The notes under the pieces: generated by a model
Told to the model about the DNA's origin: nothing
Seen by the model: only the letters and a program-made list of their open reading frames with translations
The model's database searches: none
NCBI RefSeq assembly: GCF_000411975.1
Contig: NZ_ASXG01000040.1
Location: forward strand, 43,859-107,858
DNA: 64,000 nt
Origin: Amycolatopsis orientalis DSM 43388
GTDB taxonomy: Bacteria > Actinomycetota > Actinomycetes > Mycobacteriales > Pseudonocardiaceae
Direction: 5' to 3'
Position numbers and translations under genes: made by a program
Shown here: positions 53,922 to 62,559 of the stretch, piece after piece
Position numbering within the stretch: position 1 is the first letter of the stretch
Layout of the letters: each line of letters begins with the position of its first letter

Positions 53922-55541
53922 TCAGTCGCGCCCGAGACCGGGCAGCGGGCGCGTGCCCTCCGCCCGCACCGCGTCCAGCGCACGCGGGTCCAGGTCGAGC
54001 AGCCGCAGGATCGTCGGCGCGATCTGCGTCGTTTCGACCGCCGCCGGGATCAGCGCGCCGTGCCCGCCGCTGACCACCAGCGGCACCGCGCGGTCGTCGT
54101 CCGCCGCGCCACCGTGTTCGGCGATCTTCGAGTGGCCGCCGGTGTACACGACGCCGTGCTGCGCGATGCCGACCAGATCCGGCACGCGCGGGTCGCCCTG
54201 GCCGGCGTGGAAGTACCGAGCGGCGTCGGCTCCGGCGTACACCGAGGTCAGGCCGGAGTGCGTGAACGGCTTGGGCGCGCCGGTGCTGCCGTTCCCGGTG
54301 CCGGACTGGGCCAGCAGGTACTGCCGGGCGAACGCGGCGGCCTCCGGCGAACGGTCGGTGAACCACAGCAGCATCGCGTCGTCGTCGGTGGACTGGGCGA
54401 CCAGATCGGGCGCGCCCGGATGCGCGGCCCGCCAGGCCGAGTTCAGCCCGGCGAGCAGCGGGGCGTCGTCGATGCGGGTCAGCGCGGCCGGGTCGATCGG
54501 CGACTGGCCGTGCTTCGCGGACAAGATCACCGCGGTCGAGCGGTCCAGCCGCTGTTTCCGCAGTTCCGCGGTGAACGCGCCGAGCTGCCGGTCCACGAAG
54601 TCCAAAGCGGACCGCAGCACCGGGCCGGGCGTGCCGTCGGCCTGGTACCCGCCCGGCTGGCCGCCGGAGGACGGGAGTTTCTGCGCGGTCGAAACGGACT
54701 GGAAGTTCATTCCGAACACGCCGGGCGCCCCGGCGCGGGTCCGTCCGCTGTGGTCGAATCCGTCGATTTCGTTCAGGACGGCTTTGGCCTTGTAGCCGTC
54801 GTAGCGCTGAGTCGCGGCGTTGTCTTTGGTCCAGTCGCCGGAATTCGGCGCCTTGCTGTTGATCTCCGGGGTGAAAAGGTCGTCGATCCCAGTGCCGGAC
54901 GGACCGCTGAGCATTTCGTACGCCGGATGCTTGTCCGACCACGCGGTGCGCAGCCCGGCCTTCCGGGCGACCTCGAAGACGGTGTTCACCCGCAGGTATT
55001 GGTGCGGGTAAACAGGTGCGCAGGTCTTGGGGTCGACCGGAAGCGCGGCGGGATTGATCAGCGAGCGCGGGTCGCCGGTCATCGCGAGCACGCCGTCGGG
55101 CAGGTTCGGCAGCCCCTGCCCGGCGTCGATGCTGTCCTGATTCCGGTCGAGGTCCTCGGTGTAGTCCACTGTGGACCCCGGCTTCGCGCCCGCGCACGAG
55201 GTGGTGCCGGCCGGCAGCAACGCCCGGTTGTAGGTGGCGTCGTAGTAGATCCCGGTGGTCGCCGGGTTGCCGCCGGTCACCTGGCCGACCATGCCGGGGA
55301 ACGAATCCGACGGCACCGGCGTGCTCGCGTGCGCGTACTCGGTTCCGTGCGCGGCGAGCGCGGCCAGCGCGGACCCGGGATGGGTGCGCGTGTACCACTC
55401 CAGGTCCGATTGATGGAGACCGTCGACCGAAAGCAGCAGCACGTGCTCGACGCGCACCGGCGCGGCCAGTGCGGGCACCGCCGCCGCGACGGCGCCGGCC
55501 GCCGCCATCGCGATCGCGGCCCGCCAACGAATTCTCGACAC
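53922..55541 (-). CDS. Secreted type I phosphodiesterase/nucleotide pyrophosphatase
   Basis: A 539-residue alkaline-phosphatase-superfamily enzyme. The Sec signal peptide is IRWRAAIAMAAAGAVAAAVPALA. The metal aspartate is in LLLSVDGLHQSDL, the nucleophile region is TPVPSDSFPGMVGQVTGG, and further metal ligands are in AKHGQSPID and VSGGHGALIPAAVETTQIAPTIL. It would hydrolyse phosphodiesters outside the cell. GTG 55541 has a strong GAGGAGGA site; the frame is open further upstream without a start of similar quality. Confidence 0.9.
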   Translation of the reverse strand: MSRIRWRAAIAMAAAGAVAAAVPALAAPVRVEHVLLLSVDGLHQSDLEWYTRTHPGSALAALAAHGTEYAHASTPVPSDSFPGMVGQVTGGNPATTGIYYDATYNRALLPAGTTSCAGAKPGSTVDYTEDLDRNQDSIDAGQGLPNLPDGVLAMTGDPRSLINPAALPVDPKTCAPVYPHQYLRVNTVFEVARKAGLRTAWSDKHPAYEMLSGPSGTGIDDLFTPEINSKAPNSGDWTKDNAATQRYDGYKAKAVLNEIDGFDHSGRTRAGAPGVFGMNFQSVSTAQKLPSSGGQPGGYQADGTPGPVLRSALDFVDRQLGAFTAELRKQRLDRSTAVILSAKHGQSPIDPAALTRIDDAPLLAGLNSAWRAAHPGAPDLVAQSTDDDAMLLWFTDRSPEAAAFARQYLLAQSGTGNGSTGAPKPFTHSGLTSVYAGADAARYFHAGQGDPRVPDLVGIAQHGVVYTGGHSKIAEHGGAADDDRAVPLVVSGGHGALIPAAVETTQIAPTILRLLDLDPRALDAVRAEGTRPLPGLGRD

Positions 55542-55720
55542 GGATGTCCTCCTCGTCTCTGCCGCCGACGCGGCGACCGGCGTATTCCAGGCCGCACACA
55601 AAGACGCCGGAAAACCGCCGGAGAAACACCAGATGAACGCTGGCGGCGAAGCGGCGCGGAAACGCGGCGCAATTCGCCCGATTCGTTCACCGGAGCCGAT
55701 ATCCGCACCCGGCCGCGGGA

Positions 55721-55770
55721 CGAGTGCTTGCACTTCGCTAGCACTCGTGGTCTCCTAGTAGTGCTTGCAC
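55721..55770. promoter_or_regulatory. Inverted and direct repeats before the VOC gene
   Basis: CGAGTGCT (55721-55728) and AGCACTCG (55740-55747) form an inverted repeat; the palindromic word GTGCTTGCAC occurs at 55724-55733 and again at 55761-55770. The second lies 27 bases before the VOC start codon. A regulator binding as two dimers would fit. Confidence 0.5.
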
Positions 55771-55796
55771 ATCGCAATCACTTCGAAGGGGAAGCC

Positions 55797-56129
55797 ATGA
55801 TCCGCCGAGTACTCGCCCAGTGCACCGTCTCCGACCTCCCGCGCGCCGAGAGGTGGTACACCGCCCTGTTCGACCGCGGTCCCGACTCCCGGCCGATGCC
55901 CGGCCTGCTCGAATGGCACCTCGGCGACGCGTTCGGGCTCCAGGTGTGGTCCGAGCCCGAGCGGGCCGGGCGGTCGACGGTCGTCTTCGAGGAGACGGAT
56001 CTCGACGCCGCCGCGGCGCAGGCGACGAAGGCCGGGGCCGCCCACGACGGACCGCAGCCCGGCGGCGGCGCGCGCATTCTGCCGCTCACCGATCCGGACG
56101 GGAACCGCGTCGTCTTCAGCGGCGAGTGA
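55797..56129 (+). CDS. VOC-superfamily (glyoxalase/dioxygenase fold) small protein
   Basis: A 110-residue protein with the beta-alpha-beta-beta-beta pattern of the vicinal oxygen chelate fold: CTVSDLPRAERWYTALFD at the start and ILPLTDPDGNRVVFSGE at the end. Metal ligands are not clearly conserved, so it may be a binding protein and not an enzyme. ATG 55797 follows GAAGGGGAAG. It is transcribed away from the phosphodiesterase. Confidence 0.85.
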   Translation: MIRRVLAQCTVSDLPRAERWYTALFDRGPDSRPMPGLLEWHLGDAFGLQVWSEPERAGRSTVVFEETDLDAAAAQATKAGAAHDGPQPGGGARILPLTDPDGNRVVFSGE

Positions 56130-56172
56130 GGGCGGGTTGACCGCCTGCCGCGAACCGGCCTAGTCTCGCGAT

Positions 56173-56188
56173 TAGAGAGATCGCTCTA
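56173..56188. promoter_or_regulatory. Near-palindrome TAGAG-N6-CTCTA before the hydrolase gene
   Basis: TAGAGAGATCGCTCTA is a 16-base near-palindrome 23 bases upstream of the hydrolase ATG. The form is typical of a TetR operator; the TetR gene at 57356 is a candidate regulator. Confidence 0.4.
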
Positions 56189-56210
56189 GTCGTGAGCCCG
56201 AGGAGGTCCG

Positions 56211-57065
56211 ATGCCGCGCGTGGAGCTTTCCGCCGGGCCGATCGACTACGCCGACACCGGCGGCACCGGCCCGGCGCTGGTGTTCGGGCACGGCTTCCCG
56301 ATGTCCGGCACGCAGTGGCGCAAGGTGGTCCCGCTGCTGGACGGCTACCGCTGCCTGCTGCCCACGCTGCCGCTCGGCGCGCATCTCGCCCCGATGCGGC
56401 CGGACGCGGACCTGACCCAGTTCGGCGTCGCACGGCTGCTGGGCGAATTCCTCGCCGCACTCGACCTGCGTGACGCGACTGTCGTGCTGAACGACTGGGG
56501 CGGCGGCCAATTCCTCGTCGCCGACGGCCTGGCCCCGGCCGAGCACGTCGCCCGGGTCGGCCGGCTCGCGCTCGTCGCCTTCGAGGCGTTCGACAATTTC
56601 CCGCCCAAGCCCGCGCGCGCGGCGGTCAAGCTGCTCCGGCTGCCCGGCGGGCCGTGGCTGCACGCCCAAGCCACCCGGACCTCCTTCTACCGCCACGCGA
56701 AGGCGGCGTACGGCGGGATGTGCGAGAGCCGGATTCCGGACGACGTGCTCGAAGGCTGGTTCGCTCCGGCCTTGCGGGACCGGGAAATCCGCCGGGACAT
56801 GGTCAAATTCGCCACCGGCAGCCCGCCGCGGCGAGTGCTGCTCGAATGGACCGAGCGGCTGCGGTCGTTCGACCGGCCGGTCCTCGTCGTCTGGGCGGGC
56901 AAGGACCGGATGATGCCCGCCGAGCACGGACGCCGCCTCGCCGACCTGTTTCCGGACGGCCGGCTCGTCGAGATCCCGGACAGCGGCACGCTGATCCCGG
57001 AAGACCAGCCGGAACGGCTGGCCAAGGAACTGACCGCATTCCTGACCGAAACCGGCGCGGGGTGA
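56211..57065 (+). CDS. Alpha/beta hydrolase, haloalkane-dehalogenase-like, without the usual His
   Basis: A 284-residue hydrolase fold. The oxyanion segment is GHGFPMSGTQW, and the nucleophile elbow reads LNDWGGGQF, with aspartate as nucleophile as in haloalkane dehalogenases. A second acid is in VVWAGKDRMMP. Where the catalytic histidine normally stands (DSGH-fipED) this protein has DSGTLIPEDQPERLA, a threonine. It may bind but not turn over covalent intermediates, or use another base. ATG 56211 has GAGGAGG. Confidence 0.85.
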   Translation: MPRVELSAGPIDYADTGGTGPALVFGHGFPMSGTQWRKVVPLLDGYRCLLPTLPLGAHLAPMRPDADLTQFGVARLLGEFLAALDLRDATVVLNDWGGGQFLVADGLAPAEHVARVGRLALVAFEAFDNFPPKPARAAVKLLRLPGGPWLHAQATRTSFYRHAKAAYGGMCESRIPDDVLEGWFAPALRDREIRRDMVKFATGSPPRRVLLEWTERLRSFDRPVLVVWAGKDRMMPAEHGRRLADLFPDGRLVEIPDSGTLIPEDQPERLAKELTAFLTETGAG

Positions 57066-57355
57066 CTCGCCAGGCTGGCACCGGCAGCGGAAACTGCACG
57101 CCGGTCGGTTGTTCCGTGGCCGAAGCGCCGTTCGGGCGGAGGAACGACTGATCGCCGGCAGCAGGGTGAGGAACCGCCGCGGCGAACCGCGGTTGTGCTG
57201 CTGGCAACGCTCCAAGGAATCGCGACGCCGCGCAACGGCGACGTCGTTCGGCCGGAATCGCTCGAGGGCCCGTCGAACAGTTCCCGCACGGCGCTCGGCA
57301 TAACGAAACCGGTCGGCCCGGCGAATGCGGCGGACAATTGGATACCGTGGTCGGC

Positions 57356-57961
57356 ATGGCTGACCAACGACCGCTCGGCTTGCGAGAACGCAAGAAGCTC
57401 GACACGCGCAAAGCGCTGAGCGACGCCGCCGTGGCGCTGATGTACGAGAGAGGTCCAGACAACGTCGTCCGCGAGGACATCGCGGAGCGGGCCGGGGTGT
57501 CGCTGCGCACGTTCAGCAACTACTTCGCGACGAAATACGACGCGGTCGCCTACCGGCAGCAGCACCGGATCCGGCTCAGCGCGGAACTGCTGCGCGCCCG
57601 CCCGGCGGAAGAACCGCTGTGGACCGCTCTCGCCGAAGCGCTCATCGAACCCCTGCGCGCGGACGCAGTGCCGTTCGGGCAGCCGGCCTCCGACCAGCTC
57701 AGCGCGGTGCAGGCGTGGAGCGCGACCCCGGAGATGCGCAGCGCGCTGGCCCGCGTGGACACCCGCGACCTCGTCCAGGCGATCGCCGAACGCACCGGCA
57801 GGCGGGTCGGCGAACTGTACCCGCAACTGGTGTCCGACGTCGCGATCACGGCCATGATGACGGTGCTGAACCGGTTTCTGGACGAGAGTCTCGAAAAGTC
57901 GGTACCGGCGACCTTGCGCGAGGTCTTCGCGGGGATTTCCCAGGGGCTGCCGCCGCGGTGA
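57356..57961 (+). CDS. TetR-family regulator
   Basis: A 201-residue repressor. The helix-turn-helix is in REDIAERAGVSLRTFSNYFATKYDAV, with the C-terminal half variable, resembling actinobacterial TetR proteins of the MftR/acyl-CoA-responsive type. ATG 57356 is used; an in-frame TTG at 57338 is less likely. No clear Shine-Dalgarno is present, and translation may be leaderless. The 290 bases between the hydrolase and this gene hold nothing I can name. Confidence 0.9.
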   Translation: MADQRPLGLRERKKLDTRKALSDAAVALMYERGPDNVVREDIAERAGVSLRTFSNYFATKYDAVAYRQQHRIRLSAELLRARPAEEPLWTALAEALIEPLRADAVPFGQPASDQLSAVQAWSATPEMRSALARVDTRDLVQAIAERTGRRVGELYPQLVSDVAITAMMTVLNRFLDESLEKSVPATLREVFAGISQGLPPR

Positions 57962-58269
57962 TCAGCGCCGGGAAGCGAATTCTCCCGGCCGCCACGAACG
58001 TAAGCCGCCATTTCGTAGCGACATCCGGCTGCGCGGCGCGGAATTCGTCGAACTCACCCGGATCGAACACGGCATCCTCAGCGAGAATGACCGACGCCAT
58101 CTGCTGCCGCCACCCCGAGGGCCGAACGGCTGAAATTCGGCGGCGAGGACTTCAGGACCGGCCCGCCGACCGGTGAACTCGGCGAAGCCCGCCCGGAGAC
58201 CGCTCATCCCGCACTGGGCAAACGTTGGGCAGGACGGCGGGCGACGGAACGTCCCGACGAGTGGGCGGC
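57962..58269. other. Intergenic, possible decayed reading frame on the minus strand
   Basis: Minus-strand frames here show MSGLRAGFAEFTGRRAGPE and, after a frame change, MASVILAEDAVFDPGEFDEF. This looks more like protein than random sequence, but no family is recognised. It may be a remnant of a gene. Confidence 0.3.
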
Positions 58270-59889
58270 TCACGACTCCCACCGCACCAGCCGCCGCACC
58301 ACCTTCCCGGTCGCGTTGCGCGGCAACGGATCCCGGGTCAGGAACCACGCCGTCGGCACCTTGTACCGGGCGAGCCGGCCGGCGAGATACTCGCGCAGCC
58401 CGGCGGCGTCCACTTCGGACCCTTCACGCACCACGACCTTCGCGGCGACGATCTGGCCGTAGTCCGGATCCGGCAGCCCGGCCACGAGGCAGTCGGCGAC
58501 GCCGGGGTGTCCGACGAGCTGTTCCTCCACCTCGGCCGGGTAGATGTTCTCCGCCCCGCGCAGGATCAGATCGCTGCGCCTGCTCACTACGTACAGCGCC
58601 CCGTCGCGCAGCTGGCCGAGGTCGCCGGTCCGGAACCAGCCGTCCTCGGTGAACGCGGCCGCCGTCGCGTCCGGGTCGTCGAAGTAGCCGAGCATGACCT
58701 GCGGCCCGCGGAGGTGGATCTCGCCGTCGGTGCCGTCCGGAACCGGGCGGCCTTCGGCATCGCGGATCCGCACTTCCATGTTCGGCACGGGCCGCCCGGC
58801 GGTGTCCGGATCGGCGAGGAGTTCGGCGGGCGTCGCGAGGGTCGCCGCGGTGGAGGACTCGGTCAGGCCGTAGTTCGTGCTCAGCGAAGCCGCCGCCCCG
58901 GGCAGCGCGTTCCGCAGCCGGTCTTTCAGCTCGGCGGTCGACGGCGCGCTGCTGACCGAGACCGTCTTGAGCGTGCTGAGGTCGTAGCCGGAGAGATCGG
59001 CCTCGACGAGGCGGGACAGCATCGTCGGGACCGCGCCCCAGTTGGTGATCCGCTCGGCCTGCACGAGGTCCAGCACCCGGTGGATGTCGAATTTCCCCTG
59101 GTACAGCACAGCCGTGTCGCCCACCGCGAGCCGCACGACGGCGAGGTTGTGCAAGGCGGCGATGTGGAACAACGGCGTGGCCAGCAGGAATCGGCGGTCG
59201 CGCGCCGGACGGCCGAATTCCGCCGCCACCGCGTCGTTGAACAGGTGGAACCAGACCGCGGCGAGCACGTTGCGATGCGAGTGCGTCGCGCCTTTCGGAC
59301 GGCCGGAGGTGCCGCTCGTGAAGAGGACGACGGCCGGGTCGTCCTCGTCGACCGGCTCCGCTTCCAGCCGGGCGCCCTCGTGCCGGCCGAGGAGTTCGCG
59401 GTATTCGGGGCTGCCGAATTCCAGCACCGGGTACCGGTCTTCGACCAACGGCTTGCGGCCCGCGTCGGCGAGTACCACCTTCGGAGTGGTCAAGTCGAGG
59501 CCGTGCGCGACCTCCGGCGCCGCCCACATCGAGTTCACCCCGACCGCGATCGCCCCGAGCGACACCGCGGCCCAGAACCCGGCTATCCACTCCGGACAGT
59601 TGGCCGCGCACAACGCGACCCGGTCCCCGCGGCCCACCCCGTATTCGGTCCGCAACACCGAGGCGAGCACCGCGACCTGGTCGTAGTGCTGGGCGAAAGT
59701 GAGCCGGCTGTCCCCAGCGACCAGATACTCGCGGTCGCCGAACCCGCGAGACGCCTCCAGCAATTCGGAGAGCCGCCGATGCCGCCGAGCGAACACCCTC
59801 GCCGGCCGGCCCGCGACCGGTTCCGACCGGATTTCGAACTCCGCGCCCGGCGCGGTCAGCCGCGCGACGATGTCGTCCCGTTCGGTCAT
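58270..59889 (-). CDS. fadD: Acyl-CoA synthetase (FadD-type AMP-forming ligase)
   Basis: A 539-residue ANL-superfamily ligase activating a carboxylic acid as CoA thioester. The P-loop is LFTSGTSGRPKGATHSHRN, with NYGLTESS, the aspartate in GWFRTGDLGQL and the C-terminal lysine in NATGKVVRR all present. Its place beside a hydratase-like protein, an SDR and, divergently, echA20- and ipdC-like genes suggests steroid-ring or related acid degradation, where FadD3 activates the ring propionate. ATG 59889 is clear. Confidence 0.9.
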   Translation of the reverse strand: MTERDDIVARLTAPGAEFEIRSEPVAGRPARVFARRHRRLSELLEASRGFGDREYLVAGDSRLTFAQHYDQVAVLASVLRTEYGVGRGDRVALCAANCPEWIAGFWAAVSLGAIAVGVNSMWAAPEVAHGLDLTTPKVVLADAGRKPLVEDRYPVLEFGSPEYRELLGRHEGARLEAEPVDEDDPAVVLFTSGTSGRPKGATHSHRNVLAAVWFHLFNDAVAAEFGRPARDRRFLLATPLFHIAALHNLAVVRLAVGDTAVLYQGKFDIHRVLDLVQAERITNWGAVPTMLSRLVEADLSGYDLSTLKTVSVSSAPSTAELKDRLRNALPGAAASLSTNYGLTESSTAATLATPAELLADPDTAGRPVPNMEVRIRDAEGRPVPDGTDGEIHLRGPQVMLGYFDDPDATAAAFTEDGWFRTGDLGQLRDGALYVVSRRSDLILRGAENIYPAEVEEQLVGHPGVADCLVAGLPDPDYGQIVAAKVVVREGSEVDAAGLREYLAGRLARYKVPTAWFLTRDPLPRNATGKVVRRLVRWES

Positions 59890-60000
59890 CGGTCGCCTCC
59901 CGTGGTGCGCATCGGATCCTCAGCTTCCCGCCGCGAGCGGGAGCGGCGGCTTATCGCTTGTGAGCGAACCAGGTCGGCACGCCACCTTCCGCCGCATTCG

Positions 60001-60786
60001 CTATCCGAAGTGGACTCGCCCGCCGTCGACGACCGGACCACGCTCCGACGTGATCCGCAGGCCGCCGTACGACCAGCCTTCCACCTGCAATTCTTCGCCA
60101 GGGAACACCGGTGCGGCGAAGCGGCCTTCCAGCGACGTCAGGTCCGCCGGATGCGCGCCGACCTGCCGGGCGGCGACCAGCGCGCCCGCGCCGAGGGTGG
60201 CCAGGCCGTGCAGGATCGGGCGCGGCTGGCCGATTCCGGCGGCAGCCGCGGGGTCGACGTGGATGTGGTGCCGGTCCCCCAGCAACCGGTAGAGCAGCGC
60301 TTGATTGTCCGCAGTGGACAGTGGCGCGGTCCACTCCGGACGGTCCAAAGCCGCCGGACGGCCGGGGCCGCGTTCGCCGCCGAAGCCGCCGATGCCGGGA
60401 CAGAACAACGACCACGTCGCGACAAAGTAGTCCGATTCGACAGCCACGTCATACACCGCCGCGCTGCCTTTGTCCCACACCTCCGGAACCGTGGCCCGCA
60501 TGCAAACCTCGCCGGCGGGCGGCAATGGCTGCAAGACCCGCAGCCGCTGCGAACCGTGCACGGCGTTGCCGACCTCGAACGCTCCGGCCGCGCCGAGGAC
60601 GTCCGGGGCCCATTGGGCGAGCGTCAGCGCGAACGGCGGCAGCACCCGCAGCCGGTCCTCGAACACCAAGTCGAGTTCGTCCGGCCGCGCGCCGACGGCG
60701 AGCGCGTAGAGGATCGGGGCGCGGTCGGCATAGGCCACGGTGCGCTCGCCGAGCACCTGGCCCTTCCAGTCCGCGGGGCTGTTCAC
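60001..60786 (-). CDS. MaoC-like double hot-dog dehydratase
   Basis: A 261-residue protein with two hot-dog halves. The C-terminal half contains GDRHHIHVDPAAAAGIGQPRPILHGLATLG, a hydratase-2 motif with Asp and His of R-specific enoyl-CoA hydratases. The N-terminal half lacks it. It would hydrate an enoyl-CoA intermediate. GTG 60786 overlaps the SDR stop (GTGA), so it is coupled to that gene; fadD follows 111 bases downstream. Confidence 0.85.
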   Translation of the reverse strand: MNSPADWKGQVLGERTVAYADRAPILYALAVGARPDELDLVFEDRLRVLPPFALTLAQWAPDVLGAAGAFEVGNAVHGSQRLRVLQPLPPAGEVCMRATVPEVWDKGSAAVYDVAVESDYFVATWSLFCPGIGGFGGERGPGRPAALDRPEWTAPLSTADNQALLYRLLGDRHHIHVDPAAAAGIGQPRPILHGLATLGAGALVAARQVGAHPADLTSLEGRFAAPVFPGEELQVEGWSYGGLRITSERGPVVDGGRVHFG

Positions 60787-61691
60787 TGCGCCCCGTAAAC
60801 CGGTTCGGGCTCGGGCGCTTCGTTGAGCAGTTCGCGCACGGCCGGACCGACTTCGGCGGCGGTCCAGCGCCGGTCGAGTTCCCGGGCCGGGCCGTGGCTC
60901 CAGCCGTTTTCCACGCAGATCCGGCCGCCCTCGACCTCGATCACGCGGCCGGTGACGTCCGCGGCGTCCTCGCTGGCGAGCCACGCGACGATCGGCGACA
61001 CGTTGCCCGGATGCATCGCGTCGAACCCGTCTTCCGGCGCGGCCATCCGCGCGGCGAACGGGCCCTCGGTCATCCGCGTGCGCGCGGCCGGGGCCAGCGC
61101 GTTCACCGTGATGCCGTAACGGCCTAGTTCCGCGGCGCCGACGAGCGTCAACGCGGCGATCCCAGCCTTGGCCGCACTGTAGCTGCCCTGTCCGACGCTG
61201 CCCTGCAGACCCGCGCCCGAGGTGGTGTTGATGATCCGCGCGGCCCGCGTACGCCCGGCTTTCGCCTCCGCGCGCCAGTAACCGGCGGCGTGGTGCATCA
61301 GCGCGAAATGCCCCTTGAGGTGCACCGCGACGACCGCGTCCCACTCCTGCTCGCTGGTCGTCACGATCATCCGGTCGCGCACGAACCCAGCGTTGTTGAC
61401 CACAATGTCCAGTCCGCCGAACGCGTCGATCGCCTGCCGCACCAACGCTTCCGTCGCCGCGAAGTCCGCGACGTCGGCGCCGTTGGCCACCGCTTCGCCG
61501 CCCAGCGCACGGATCGCTTCGACCACTTCGCCGGCCGGGCCGTCCGACGCCCCTTCGCCCGCACCCGACGTGCCGAGGTCGTTGACCACGACGCGCGCGC
61601 CCTGCCGGGCGAGTTCCAGCGCGTGCTCGCGGCCGAGTCCGCGGCCGGCTCCGGTCACGATCGCGACCCGGCCCTCCAAGATCCCGCTCAC
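60783..61691 (-). CDS. Short-chain dehydrogenase of the steroid/acyl-CoA locus
   Basis: A 302-residue SDR of the type found in mycobacterial ring-degradation operons. It has TGAGRGLGREHALELARQGARVVVNDLG, NNAGFVRD, the catalytic serine and tyrosine in TTSGAGLQGSVGQGSYSAAK, and the long C-terminal extension of hydroxyacyl-CoA dehydrogenase-like SDRs. GTG 61691 with GGAGA upstream is chosen. It heads the minus-strand operon (SDR, MaoC-like, fadD). Confidence 0.9.
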   Translation of the reverse strand: MSGILEGRVAIVTGAGRGLGREHALELARQGARVVVNDLGTSGAGEGASDGPAGEVVEAIRALGGEAVANGADVADFAATEALVRQAIDAFGGLDIVVNNAGFVRDRMIVTTSEQEWDAVVAVHLKGHFALMHHAAGYWRAEAKAGRTRAARIINTTSGAGLQGSVGQGSYSAAKAGIAALTLVGAAELGRYGITVNALAPAARTRMTEGPFAARMAAPEDGFDAMHPGNVSPIVAWLASEDAADVTGRVIEVEGGRICVENGWSHGPARELDRRWTAAEVGPAVRELLNEAPEPEPVYGAQ

Positions 61692-61737
61692 ATCATCTCC
61701 GTTCTTCGACCGGCCCGGCGAGGCGGTTCCCCGCAAA

Positions 61738-61772
61738 CCAAGCAAGTGTTAGGCTACCAAGCAATCGCTAGG
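61738..61772. promoter_or_regulatory. Two direct copies of a 16-base operator in a divergent promoter
   Basis: CCAAGCAAGTGTTAGG (61738-61753) and CCAAGCAATCGCTAGG (61757-61772) are repeated with a 19-base period between the divergent SDR and enoyl-CoA hydratase genes. The second is also an inverted repeat (ACCAAGC-N4-GCTAGGT). A TetR-type repressor such as KstR2 or FadR-like is the likely ligand; the match to the published KstR2 site is only partial. Confidence 0.65.
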
Positions 61773-61784
61773 TTAGGAACGCAC

Positions 61785-62543
61785 GTGACGATTTCCACGC
61801 AGCTCCACGACAACGGCACCTTCGTGGTCACCATGGACTACCCGCCGGTGAACGCCCTGCCGGTCGCCGGATGGTTCCGCCTCGCCGAAACGGTCCGAGA
61901 GGCGGGCGAGGACCCGGCGGTGCACGTCGTCCTGCTCCGCGCCGAGGGCCGCGGCTTCAACGCCGGTGTCGACATCAAGGAAATGCAGCGCACCACCGGT
62001 TTCGATGCCCTCGTCGGCGCGAACCGCGGCTGCTACCTGGCGTTCAAGGCGATCTACGAATGCGCCGTGCCGGTGCTCGCCGCGGTGAACGGCTTCTGCC
62101 TGGGCGGCGGCGTCGGCCTGGTCGGCAACTGCGACACGATCATCGCCGCGGACGACGCGTACTTCGGCGTCCCCGAGGTCGACCGCGGCGCCCTGGGAGC
62201 AGCGACCCATCTCGCCCGTCTGGTCCCCCAGCACCTGATGCGCACGCTGTACTTCACCAGTCGCACCATCGCGGCGAAAGACCTGGTACAGCACGGCTCG
62301 GTGCTGGAAACCGTGCCCGCCGCCGACTTGTCCGACGCCGCACTCGCCCTGGCCGCCGAGGTAGCCGCGAAGGACCCGCGCGTCATCCGGGCCGCCAAAG
62401 CCGCGCTCAACGGGATCGACCCGATCGACGTCAATCGCAGTTACCGTTACGAACAGGGCTACACCTTCGAACTCAACCTCATCGGAGCCGCCGACGAACA
62501 CCGCGACGCTTTCGTCGCCACCGGCCGCCCGCTGAACGACTGA
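61785..62543 (+). CDS. echA20: Enoyl-CoA hydratase/isomerase family protein, EchA20-like
   Basis: A 252-residue crotonase. The oxyanion-hole segments are EGRGFNAGVDIKEMQ and VNGFCLGGGVGLVGNCD, and the C-terminal RSYRYEQGYTFELNLIGAADEHRDAFV resembles the mycobacterial EchA20 group, which opens the last steroid ring. The usual catalytic glutamates are replaced, as in that group. GTG 61785 follows AGGA. Its partner genes in mycobacteria are ipdA and ipdB, absent here. The name is a family-level guess. Confidence 0.75.
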   Translation: MTISTQLHDNGTFVVTMDYPPVNALPVAGWFRLAETVREAGEDPAVHVVLLRAEGRGFNAGVDIKEMQRTTGFDALVGANRGCYLAFKAIYECAVPVLAAVNGFCLGGGVGLVGNCDTIIAADDAYFGVPEVDRGALGAATHLARLVPQHLMRTLYFTSRTIAAKDLVQHGSVLETVPAADLSDAALALAAEVAAKDPRVIRAAKAALNGIDPIDVNRSYRYEQGYTFELNLIGAADEHRDAFVATGRPLND

Positions 62544-62559
62544 CCTCTCGAGGAGACCC

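Noticed and set aside
56687..57826. Long minus-strand frame across the hydrolase and TetR genes
   Set aside because: It is antisense to two recognisable genes and has no resemblance to a known protein.
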